Source: Plantago elongata (lineage: Eukaryota > Streptophyta > Magnoliopsida > Lamiales > Plantaginaceae). Taken from it: a stretch of DNA of 64,000 bases. The DNA lies in assembly GCA_036897095.1 (NCBI GenBank), contig JAYMSP010000018.1, positions 55,730-119,729 on the forward strand, given 5' to 3'. The position numbers and the translations under genes were made by a program. Under the pieces are notes generated by a model. It was not told the DNA's origin, ran no database searches, and saw only the letters and a list, made by a program, of their open reading frames with translations. Positions 25,320 to 36,345 of the stretch are shown here, one piece after another (position 1 is the stretch's first letter; each line of letters begins with the position of its first letter).

Positions 25320-25392
25320 ACTCCTACACTTGTAACATCATCTTAATTTTTCTATCTACCTTTTCTCCTCCTATCTCCACTTCTTATCTATC

Positions 25393-28300
25393 ATGGCCTT
25401 GAGTACTTGGAGTATAGTTTTTGGAATTTTAGGTAACAGATCAATTAAACACTGTACTTATTAATTTTCTTGATGAATTCATTAATCTTAAATGTATGAT
25501 TATGATGATCATGTGACTAATCATTTGTTTTAATATATTGCAGGCAATATCTCTGCATCATTGCTCTTCTTCTCCCCAGTGTAAGTTCTTTATTTTCTTA
25601 TATTTCTTATATTTTATCACTCGTGTGCATATGCAAATACACTTTTTACATTCATTTTCAGTGTCATGATAGTAAGTTGTTAAAAGAAGGTACCAAAAAT
25701 CTACTAAGAAAGTTGTGTAAGAGAATGTGATTTGCAACTGATCACCACAGAAAGAGGATGATAATATGCCATTCTGAAACTCCTGCTTAAATTGTTTTTG
25801 CCTGGTTCATATATACAAAATTTCATTTTACAGGAATTTGCTATTCGAATTACTAACTTAGATGTGCAACAACTGTAAGAGTTTTATTTTAAACAGAAAC
25901 CTAATCAACCTCTTTTAGACGGTTTTACATGTGATCTGAAACACATGTTAAATATTTTTAGACGGTTTAACAACTTTCAAGAGTGCATTACGTGTTTAGT
26001 TATAAGTACCTATCATTTGCATTCACACATAAAGTATTTGGAAGAATCCTTGGGATTAAAAGTTTTTTATAGGTGAAACGCGCTCTGATAGGTGTAATTT
26101 ACCCCCGTATAATTAATAAAGTAATTTTGCTATTTGGTAACTTTCACTATTTACACTAGTAATGTAACATCAACACCGTGTGATATATAATAGTCCACAG
26201 AATTGTGGTGCACGTGAATAATTGAGCTTGGCCTACAAAATGAAATTGGTCCTATGGCTTAGGTGGTGATATTAAATTCTCAGTGTGCAAGTGTAATATA
26301 CACTTCTATATACATGTATCTGTGATGTTATCTACTTCTGTATACATGTAACTCCAAATGTGCGAATAAAATAGCATATCTAGCTAAAAGATATCATGTG
26401 ATAGACAAAGTTGTTACATTTCAAAAATAGAAAAGTTATAACAAAGTTGTTACACATCGAACAATGGGTTAGAAGATTACTAAAGGATATGTAATGGATG
26501 TCTGGAAATCAATTAAAATAGATCTGATTTTACTTGAGGTTTAACTGTTTGTAACAAATGATGTTGTGATGGTAAATAGTAACAAATGAACAAATGATGT
26601 TGTGATCATTGTATTATTTCATGCCGGGTCTCCCCGATGATGTTGTGACCGATAATGTTTAATTTGTGTTTACAGACCAACATTTTGGAGGATAGTGAAG
26701 AAACGATCAATCGAAGAGTTTTCAAGCATTCCATACATCATTTTGCTGCTTAACGCATCTTTCTGGACCTATTATGGCATCATAATACCCGATGGTCTGC
26801 TTCTTATCACCATCAACGCTCTTGGAGCAACCTTCCAAGCCATTTTTGTTCTCATCTTTCTCATTTTCGCCCCGCGTAAAAAGAAGGTGCCTTCCTTTGC
26901 TATAAAAAAAGTTTAAGAGTTAACGGTTGAGATTTATACTGACGAATCGATGGTTATGGTTATTTGTAGGTGCGAGCGGCCGTGCTAGTCTTGATCTTGA
27001 ACATTGGTGTTTATGTTTCGGCAATTTTGATCACTAGATTGACATTGGATAAAGACTTACAAATCAAGACCATTGGGATTTTTTGTGTTTCCGTCACAAT
27101 TATCTCCTTTGCTTCTCCTTTGGCTGCCATGGTAAGCAAAATCTCTTCATTGTTCTAACTTGTGTTGGTGGTATTATTTTCCAATTGAAACTAAAGTCTA
27201 TCATAAAAAAGAAAAGGTGCCAGATTTTGAGTTTATAGCAATTTATATAAATTAAATAACCTTTACTTTAAGAAAGATACTACAATAGTTTGATTATGAC
27301 GTGCATGAAAGAAAGAAGTTAGGCATACATTTTGATGATATAATTATTTCTTAATTAGCACATAAAGCTATCTCTTACGATTGGTGATATTTTTGTTTGA
27401 TCCTTTTCACCCACATAAATGTGACATAAAGTCACAACCAAATTGAATTAGGCTTCCATTAGTTCCATATGTACTATCAATCATAATTATATTATAGTAC
27501 CACCTAGTCTTTTTAATTAATGATTATCAATAACCTAAGTTATGGTTTGTAAAGAATTATAGTACTACTATGAATGCTCGACAATAGTTTAAAGGGCGGT
27601 TTGTTATACGATTTAAATGGATAAAATTCAATTTAAATGGCCTATAAAACAGACCATTTAAATTGGATTTTTACTCATTTAAATCGTATAACGAACGATC
27701 CTAATACTTTATAAAGTTTTGTTTTTCAAACAAGCTTAGGACCAAATGGTCCATATGGTGCTGATTAACTATCGCACATTTAAAAAGTGATCTCTTCAAT
27801 GTGACATAAAGTTAGACATTACTATCCAATAATTCCAACCATAGCTACTTTGGACTTCTATGGACCACATTCATCAAAATGAAATATAACATAATTGTAT
27901 ACTTTCAGATTATATATAGAATTCTCCTTCAGTTATTAGGTCGGATTTAAATTATCATTTTCATCTGGTGTTATTTTTTCAGAGGTCAGTTGTGAAAACA
28001 AGGAGTGTTGAATACATGCCATTTTTCCTCTCATTCTTCTACTTCCTGGTTGCCCTCAGCTGGTCAATCTACGCTATTCTTGTTCGTGACATATTTATTG
28101 GGGTAAGTCGCGATTTATTGATACTGACAGAGCAATATCACCAATGCCAGAGCCCAGAGCATGACAACAGATTCTGTTTCAATCTTTAGTAGCATGATAA
28201 TTGTTGACATGCATAATGTTTGGATTTTTACAGATTCCAAATGGGACTGGGCTTGCACTAGGAGTATGCCAGTTAGTAATATATGCAATCTACAGAAACG

Positions 28301-28422
28301 CAAAGCCGATAGAGAAGATCGATGATGATGATGAAGAAAAACCATCCAAGGTTGTAGATGACGCATTGGAAGAGGGACTGAAAGTTGAACATCAATCTTT
28401 AAAGACATCACCAGTTAAATAA
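25393..28422 (+). CDS. SWEET17: SWEET sugar transporter, vacuolar SWEET16/17 type
   Basis: Exons: 25393-25432, 25544-25580, 26676-26886, 26970-27131, 27983-28102, 28234-28422. They join into 252 residues. Two MtN3/saliva triple-helix units linked by a seventh helix are visible. The first has TFWRIVKKRSIEEFSSIPY and WTYYGII. The second has KTRSVEYMPFFLSFF and IPNGTGLALGVCQLVIYAIY, with NAKP after the last helix. The C-tail is short and acidic (a D/E run). The TFWRIVKKRS and YYGI blocks and the IYRNAKP end resemble clade IV members, which move fructose and glucose across the tonoplast. The clade assignment rests on remembered family resemblance. The 1.1-kb intron 2 and 0.85-kb intron 4 are long for this gene, and intron 4 holds a MITE. 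Confidence 0.93.
27593..27701. mobile_element. Tourist-like palindromic MITE in SWEET intron 4
   Basis: The 109-bp element is almost entirely an inverted repeat. The left arm contains TTATACGATTTAAATGGATA, and the right arm has ACTCATTTAAATCGTATAA in mirror order, separated by a loop of about 10 bases. TAA flanks both ends (27590-27592 and 27702-27704). This matches PIF/Harbinger-derived Tourist MITEs. Confidence 0.85.
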
Positions 28423-29117
28423 GTAACATTATATAGTATATAGTACTAAGAGAGGAACTTTGATGTAAATATAAGTATGCTATGTATGGAACTGTTGCAT
28501 CTATAACGAAATTAAACTCAAAATAGCATGATTAAAAAGAAGAGATATGTCTCTCATTCTTAGTCATCATCCTTCTCCATAGAAATCTCCATACACTTCT
28601 TGGGTTTATAGACGGTGAACCTGTAACACCTCGGATGTCTGAGAGGCGATACGATTCATATAAGTAACGATGCAATTAATATTATACATAGAATTGAGTA
28701 TCAAAACACATAATTACCATAAGGTAATCTTCTTGATTTCTTAGTTAAAAGATTCTTCTTATGTTCACTAATCCTCACTTGGCTGCAGCTCGCATTCCAC
28801 CAAAACCGGTTCATGTGAAATAGTTTTAGGAAAGCGGAGTGAGACAAACGAGCCCAGTGAATAACATGGTGGGTTTCTTAGTTAAAATTAAAACCTTTGA
28901 TTTGTTTGATCATGAGAGGACACATAAAGCATTATACTGGTTGTGAAGAAAACAACTAGTTAAGATATGTTAGGATTGGCTAAATTTTTAAATGTTTTTC
29001 GCTTGTGGTGTTTCGATAATAAACATTGTTTCCCTCATGAAGATCTTGTTATTTCTTCGATTGAACATCTCCACCGGGATTTTATTTCAGATTACATTCA
29101 ATTATTACAATCATTAA
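28423..29117. other. SWEET 3' UTR and spacer
   Basis: The 3' UTR of the SWEET gene runs to about 28540. Beyond it CTGTAACACCTCGGATGTC near 28621 looks like the start of a decayed LTR, but no second end is visible. No gene is supported. Confidence 0.5.
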
Positions 29118-29690
29118 GGGTCGGTCCTTTAGGGTGGCCCATTCGGACTCAAAGTGTTGAATGCATGGCATTATTCCTCACATTCTGCTACATCCTAGTT
29201 GCCCTCGGCCGGTCAATTATCGCTGTACTTATTCTTCTCGACATATATATTGGAGTAAGTCACCACTTGTTGATATTGCCAGAGGCCCAGAGCATATAAC
29301 AAGATTCAGCTTCAATTTTTGTTAGCATGATAAGTTCTTAACATGCATAATGTTCGTTTTTTAACAGACTCCAAGCGGTACAGTGCATCCACTAGGAGTA
29401 TGCTAGTTAGTAATCTATGCAATCTACAGAAATGCAAAGCCGTTAGAGAAGGTAGATGATGACGACGAAAAACCATCCAAGAATGTAGATGATGATGCGT
29501 TGGAAGAGAGACTAAAAGATGAACAATCACATCATCAGTTTGATTTCATCTAATCCAACATAATAAGTAACACATAGATGCTGATGTTTTTGAGTGTAAT
29601 ACAAATTAATATATAGCTAGTAGTAAGAGAGGAACTTTCTGTATGAGATTGTTGCATCTGTAACAAAATAGCATGCATAAAATACATTAC
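29118..29690 (+). pseudogene. Broken tandem copy of SWEET exons 5-6
   Basis: This copies the functional gene from about 27975 to 28535, including intron 5 and part of the 3' UTR, so it arose by DNA duplication and not through RNA. Exon 5 (to 29254) keeps TQSVECMALFLTFCYILVAL and a GTAAGT donor. Exon 6 starts at 29368 after an ACAG acceptor. A CAG to TAG change makes a stop at 29404-29406, 12 codons into exon 6. Exons 1-4 are absent, so no full transporter can be made. Confidence 0.9.
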
Positions 29691-29818
29691 TCTTCAGATT
29701 TTACTGTGTTTACTAGTGATTTCGAGTACTACAACAGATGGGAGATGGAGTGAAGCTTCACTTATTATTGTATCTATCTTTGTTCCTTTTTGATTATCTG
29801 ACTTGAAATGTAGAAAAC

Positions 29819-32493
29819 TTATACGCTGGAGGCTGTTTGATCCTTGTCATCACCGAATATACGTTGCCTGAAGTCGGTCACCATGAGAGGAAGTCCTTCC
29901 CTTAGAGAAACGTTGGGCTGCCAACCGAGTAGTTGCTTGGCCTTCGAAATGTCTGGTTTCCTCTTGTGAGGATCATCCTCTGTGTTTTGCCTGAATTCTA
30001 TCTTTGCATTTGGATCAATTGTGTCTTGTACTACCTGCAATGGTTCACAGATTGAGAAATGTCCTAAAACAAACAAAGTACTTATGAATTTGCAGATAAC
30101 AGTTTATGCTACTAACCACCTTAAAAGAAGCTAAAAAAGTTTTGTAAGCATTTTGATGTGAATATTTACCTTAGCAAGTTCAAGCATGGTGAATTCACCA
30201 GGGTTCCCGAGATTGAAAGGACCGACATGATCCCCTTCCATCAATCTCATCAAACCTTCAACCTGTTCATAGCATGAAGTCATTTCAATAGCAGAAAACA
30301 ATAGATGTAAAATACGGATAATATTGTAACAAAGGCCTGTCACATACGACCTCAAAAGAGCTAGCTTAATTAGATAATGGATAAATATTACAAGAAGTAA
30401 CTGATATATTCATCCCGTAAAATGCAAAGATTACAAGAGTTTTACCAGATCAGAAACGTATTGGAAACTCCTCGTTTGCTTGCCATCTCCATAAACAGTA
30501 AGTGGCTGCTTTCTTAAGGCCTGAAAAGTTGAACCAGATACTTGCTGAATATCTAAGATAACAAGAGTACATTAACTTAATACTAATGTGGAAACAATTG
30601 TGGTAGTCAGTAGAGTTTTTATCCTACCTGAGCGACAAAGTTGCTGACAACACGACCATCATCTATGCACATTCGTGGTCCATAAGTGTTGAAAATTCTA
30701 GCAATCCTCACCTGGAGATAAATATGTGAATACTAAGTAAAGTATACATCATTTAATATTGCACTTAAAAAATTATGGATGGAAATATGACCTCAACGTT
30801 AAGTCCTCTATGGTAATCCATGGACAAGGTCTCAGCTGTACGCTTTCCTTCATCATAACAACTTCGAACACCTGGTAAATAAGCCAAATTCAGTCGAGTT
30901 CATGTTCTATACTAAACTTACCATGTAGTTTCTTAGTAGATCTTTGCTAGATAAATATAACAATTCAAGATGTCACATAACTAACACAGTAATACATGAG
31001 TTTAACGTGCATAATTTAACCCTTGGTGATGGCAAGTTGCCAATCTTGACATACCAATGGGATTCACATTGCCCCAATAAGTCTCAGCTTGTGGATGCTC
31101 CAAGGGATCACCGTATACTTCACTGGTGCTTGTAAGCAAGAAGCGTGCACCAATCCTCTTAGCCAAGCCCAACATGTTCAATGTTCCCATCACATTTGTT
31201 TTGTGATCTCTAGAAAATGAAGTCAAGGAAAACAACGAATATCGTCCACAATAAACAATTATCATGTACCTTCACATGAGAAATGCAGCAGCACAACAAG
31301 AAGTTACAAAATAAGAATAGAAAGGATATAATCGTCTTGACAGGGTTGTACTTGTAATGTACAGGAGATGCAGGGCATGCCAAATGGTAAATTTGATCAA
31401 CTTCCAGCAGAATAGGCTCGACTACATCATGGCGAATGAGCTCAAATCTTGGATTTCGGAAGTGGTGGAGGAGATTCTCTTTACGTCCAGTGAAGAAGTT
31501 ATCTGCCACGATTACACTGTCACCACGAGCAATCAAACGGTCTACCAAATGGCTCCCAACAAAACCAGCTCCACCAGTGACCAAGATCCTCAAACTCTTT
31601 GTTTTCAAAGCCAAAGGGATCCTTCCACCTGCATTACACCCAAATCTTGTTTTAAGCATGTATCACCTACTGTACTTACTACTTAGTACCACACTGGATG
31701 TCTTCAATTGACATGTCACAATATAAATTGAACATTCACCATGAAACTTGCTGCCAAATAACACCTAACTCAATTGGTTAGGCTTCAGGAAAACTTGATG
31801 AAACATTGTTCTAAGTCTCAAATTAGAGCATCAAATATTCAATTTCGAGCGAGTACTAGTATAGAAACCAATCAAAATTGTTTGCACCTAAGCATTCAGA
31901 AAAATCTGAATCACCTTTCCTTATAAACATATAAGATAACACAATGAAAGTGAACCTTTGCGTAAGAACATATAGGATAACACAATGAACGAAGAAAGAT
32001 AAAACTTTTCTTCTGTCAAAACGGTTATGCAAGTATGAAGTATCCCTAAAACAGAACGCAAGTACGTAATAGATTTCAGATATTAACACATAGGATATAA
32101 ATGAAGATCATGTAATTGGAAAATAAATAAAAAGAAGACATGAAACGTATGTAAAACGAAAAAATGAAAATATAAAACTAGCCTTGAGAACAGGCATTGT
32201 CGCTATATACCTGCATTGAGACTGCCAAATCCATGATTCACTTCGTACGCAATACGTCCACGATCGACACCAACAGACTGATGATGATCTGATGAAGAGA
32301 TCACCATCCTCTTCTCGCGTGACAAACCACCGGAGGGAATGAAGGAGAAAATGAGACAAGAAATGGCTATTCCGATCAATAGACATACAAATCTTTGTTC
32401 TTGGAGAACATATCGAAAAGGATACGTAACCGAAAACGTTCCCTTATTGTTCTTGACGCAGTTTTTCCTCAGGAGCAGCTGATCGGTCCCCAT
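29819..32493 (-). CDS. UXS: UDP-glucuronate decarboxylase, membrane-anchored (UXS)
   Basis: Exons in transcript order: 32493-32211, 31628-31330, 31202-31055, 30871-30792, 30711-30628, 30520-30446, 30262-30170, 30034-29819. They join into 425 residues. The enzyme turns UDP-glucuronate into UDP-xylose, the donor for xylan and xyloglucan. A cytosolic N-tail and one helix (about 34-53) mark a Golgi type II form. The Rossmann motif [10 protein letters not shown] begins at about 113. TSTSEVYG (about 218-225) and the YDEGK pair Tyr249/Lys253 are the SDR catalytic residues. [11 protein letters not shown] and RSFQYVSDL are also conserved. Intron 2 is a U12-type AT-AC intron, listed separately. Intron 3, following the PIG codons, uses a normal GTATGT donor. 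UXS2/UXS4-type paralogues are the nearest match. Confidence 0.97.
31203..31329 (-). other. U12-type AT-AC intron (intron 2 of UXS)
   Basis: The 127-nt intron begins ATATCCTTT on the minus strand. It ends in AC, with TTCCTTGAC about 20 nt upstream of that end, close to the U12 branch-site consensus TTCCTTAAC. Splicing ATT|AAA joins NPVKTI to KTNVMGTL exactly as in the conserved family sequence. No GT donor in the area restores that frame. All three signals belong to the minor spliceosome. Confidence 0.93.
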
Positions 32494-34390
32494 GATCTAT
32501 ATTCTAGCCTTGTTTTTGTTCTCTGTTTCAGTTCTGTTTCATGAATGTATATGTAATATTGTTATGCATATAAAAGTCAATGAAATCAAGATTTGTATAG
32601 ATGGGAATATGGAATGTACTTAAATGGTGCAATTAATGTGAATTAATGAAAGAAAATTGGAAAGATTAACAAGTCAGGTGGAATATTTGGCGTTGCATTG
32701 GTGCAGTGATGAATGCATGTTTATGTATGAAATGAAGCAAAATGCATTTTCTTTTTGTTTAATTGGTGCAAATGTTTTTTTAATATTAGTTGTTCCAAGA
32801 AAAGGTGCTTTGAGTGAGAGTGTGTTTCGTGTGTGAAGAACTCAAAGAGAGGTGAGATCTGAGCTTTTGCATGAAAATTCGGAGTAACATCGCTGTATAA
32901 GGCGTGACTTTTGCATTTTCTATTTCTATTATGGTAGCCTTCATTAATCACTTCTACTAATTTATTTCTTTTGCTTTCTGCATCTATTCCTTCACTTCCA
33001 AATTACTGGCATTACTGGCATTCCTAAGTTGTTGAGTTATTATCTAAGTTGTTGGGTATTTCGAACTTTTAAATTTGATTGTAACAATTCAATTTACGCC
33101 AGTTAGAATGAATATCTACACATACTAAACGAAGGGCGATTATTTTCTCTCTAGCTAAATATCGGTATATTGCGAAGGGAATATTTCCTATGCATTGATA
33201 GAACTTGTTTTCGAGTTGCACACGGGACTCATGTGTAGATAATACGAGTCTATAATTTAACGTTTTCTAACACTAAATTGCCCTATTGGTGGTTTTGGCG
33301 AATGACAACCGCATCTCAAGATAGTATCACTACAAATAACGAGTTTGTCCCGAACAGGACCTCGTTTCTAATAGATGTTAGTCCAGTGGAACCTACACCA
33401 TATATAGCTTTTTTGCTTAGGGCATATTAACCTTAGAGAATTTTAAGTAACCTCATTTAGCCCCCACATAATTACGTGCAAAAAAAGGGGATAACCTTGT
33501 TACCGGAAATCATAAGAAGCCTTCCTTAATTTGAAAATGTAGACAACTTTAGTAAAACAGAATCCGTTTCTTCACTCAGTTACCATTCCAAAATTGGGAA
33601 AGCTGAGATGTGCAAGGAAATCATATCCCAAGCGTACAAAATAGGCCTTGGTTAGTTGAACTGAAGACCGACTTATCTGTCTCGTATAAGAACTGCCTTG
33701 AACCTTTGAAATACCAGTTGAATGAGATAAACTCGTTTAGGTCCAACGATATACATTTCAAGTCACATAAATCATTTACTTGAGAAATTCGAACAGTATT
33801 TGGTGAACCCAATTCGATAATAGACGCTCGCTCATACAGGAACATGAACTGATGAAAGTGGCAGCAGAGAAGAAACAAAAACATGTCCTTTCAACAGACT
33901 ACAATTATCGAACCCCTTTTTCTAGCATTTATAGAGCAAAAGCACTTGTCTAAAAACCACAAACACATGACTTAATGTTCATTAATATAGAAACCATCAA
34001 AGTTTTAACTCATACAACAATGGCTTTAATTAATGAAATGCACTTGCCAGAGTTCTAAATGTCAAATTTGAAGCTAATATCACACTGGACTTCTTGATTC
34101 CGGAAAATTATTACCTATACTCGGTCTATATCACACTGGACTTCTTGATTTCGGAAAATTATTACCCATACTTGGTCTATATTTGGAGTAGGCAACGCAA
34201 GAACGATATATGTTTAAGAACTGAGTTGGCAAAATAAACAGCCAACTTCTCAGAAATGCTATGCATGTTGGAGCTGAGTAAAATGCTCCATCTACATCTA
34301 TCAGATAGAATTCCAAATAGAACTAATAATCAATTTATTACAAGACACTGTGACAGAAGCAATTTTGCAGACTTGATCAGAGTTCAATCT
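32494..34390. other. Spacer between UXS 5' side and HIG1-domain gene 3' side
   Basis: The right-most part probably includes the 3' UTR of the HIG1-domain gene, and the left part the UXS promoter. A 50-bp tandem duplication lies at 34078. No gene is supported. Confidence 0.55.
34078..34182. repeat. 50-bp tandem duplication
   Basis: TATCACACTGGACTTCTTGA starts at 34078 and again at 34128. The two copies differ at only a few bases. It lies about 200 bp beyond the stop codon of the HIG1-domain gene. Confidence 0.9.
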
Positions 34391-36294
34391 TTAGGCCTGT
34401 TTCTCAAGAAACTTTGCAACACGTTCAGCTTTTGCTCCGCTCTGGTGGTCATAATACTCGACCACAGCAGCCCCAACCAGTGCAGCAAGAGTAAGTGCTT
34501 GGGCATGCAACCTGATATCAAGCAACAATATTTTGATAATGGCAAGCACTGCAACGAACAGCATACAAAACAGAACCTAGTAGCAGGGCGGTACAACCAA
34601 TAGTTTCAGTTTCTGGATACACCCTATTAAAATGGTTGCTTTTAGTATCTTCCCCTTAGGCCTAAAGATAATTATATATGTCTTTCTAATCTTTAGGCCA
34701 TCACTATAGATACTTCTAACAAAACATTATAGTATCGCATTTACACCTCCTAAGGGGAGGCTGAAGTTGTTTTAACTACTGTTAGTATTAGCAAATGTAT
34801 TCACAGGCACCGATTAAATCTTATCCACCATTTAAAAATTCAAAATTTGAGCTTCTTCAATAGATAAAGTCCATCAGATTCTGCCAGAAGTAGGATAGAA
34901 TTACCAGAAAATCCATCTATCCCATACGGCCTGACCTAACCTGATTTCATGTAAGAATATTTCGATGGAGTCAATCCAATTCTGCCAAGAAATCCATCTA
35001 TGCAGGAGCCGACCTAAACTGTCCAAGGCGGGAAATTCTTCAATGGACCGGGTCTATAAGTAAATGGTAGACCTTGTGGTTGAAAATAAACCACATCCCT
35101 TGAAAAATGAGATTGAATGAATTTAAAAATTCTCCAAGTCTGTTCATATCCCAGTCCTGATTATGCTTTAAGCATAAGAGAGTTACCAAACTTTTAGAAG
35201 TTATAGACTGGAATTACAGATAATTTTATGTACAATTAATGCAGAATGGGTCTCTGCAGGAGGTATGCTTAAATCATAAGACACCCACTAAGAATGTCCA
35301 GGCGGCAGCCAGCTTTACATGATAACATTTTGTGGAAGTAGGGAGGAGGACCTGAGATAAAAAATAGAGGTATCACTCTTCCATGTTGGGCGGAGTCTTT
35401 TCTGAAACCTACCAGTACCTACCAGCTTAAATTCCTAGACTAATGTTAGTTCAAGATTTGCGGTGGGTCTGTGCATACATCCTATTAGATTAACAGTGGA
35501 AGAGCCCATCTAAGAAGTATGACAGTACTAAGCTAATTACTATATTGTGATTCTATCATCCTGGTCCCAGATAAAATGCTATTATGCAACTCAACAGGGC
35601 TTTGTAAAGGTCTGAGATTCCCAAGCCAAAAAGTTTCAGAGACTTCATAGAAATTAGAATCAAGGACTTAAACAAGACAACTACAGCTCATACACCATTC
35701 CATTTCCTCTAATAACAACTCCAATCCTTGGTGCACGTTTATCAACCAAAGTTCGTGTTACCCCTGTAAACACTGGACTCAATTGTATTCTTCACTTCTA
35801 CGAAGGAAAACTAAGAAAACCTATAACCAGTCCTATGCTTAGTTACTCATAATATCCATTAGCATTCTCCGTCACTTAACAAGGGATCAAATCCAGAGTA
35901 AAAGCTATCCTTACTACAATATCATCCTGATGGGATTCGTTTTATTCCAGTTCTACCCGTTCCTGACTTACAACCCTAGTGCGGACTTGCAGGCCAAATA
36001 AGCCCAAATACCATATATTTTTCATATTCTGTTAATTAGGTTAAAGGCCAGAGATCTAAAAGAAGAAAGCTAACTGCTAGATTCTTTCCAGATAATAAGG
36101 CTAGTAGGTTTATTAGGAACTTTTAATTATTTCAGCATATCTTCTAGAGATACCTAAATTATCTGTCAGGTATCAAGTATAAATAGGACCTAGGGCTTAA
36201 CCCTAATCATGCTTATTATGTTTATGATGAATGAAGAATCTTTACCGTTGAAAATCGTGCAACCACCGTCAAAAGGCGAGACTACCTTGCGAGA

Positions 36295-36345
<51 letters not shown>

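Larger units (their letters stand above)
20742..25392. other. AT-rich spacer with decayed small transposons
   Basis: No gene is supported. The 3' UTR of the DUF616 gene occupies the first few hundred bases. The remainder is AT-rich, with the MITE at 22708, a possible hAT-like fragment at 22999, a 19-G run at 24795, and the promoter region of the SWEET gene at its right end. Near 24512 TGTAATGCCCGGATCCGAG resembles a Ty3/gypsy LTR start, but nothing supports a full LTR. Confidence 0.6.

Noticed and set aside
26695-26916. Read-through end of SWEET exon 3
   Set aside because: The frame past 26886 is intronic. A GTGCCT donor there and the acceptor at 26969 give the family sequence.
28967-29117. 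Open frame just upstream of the SWEET pseudogene as its missing exons
   Set aside because: The residues do not resemble SWEET exons 1-4 and no splice structure links them.
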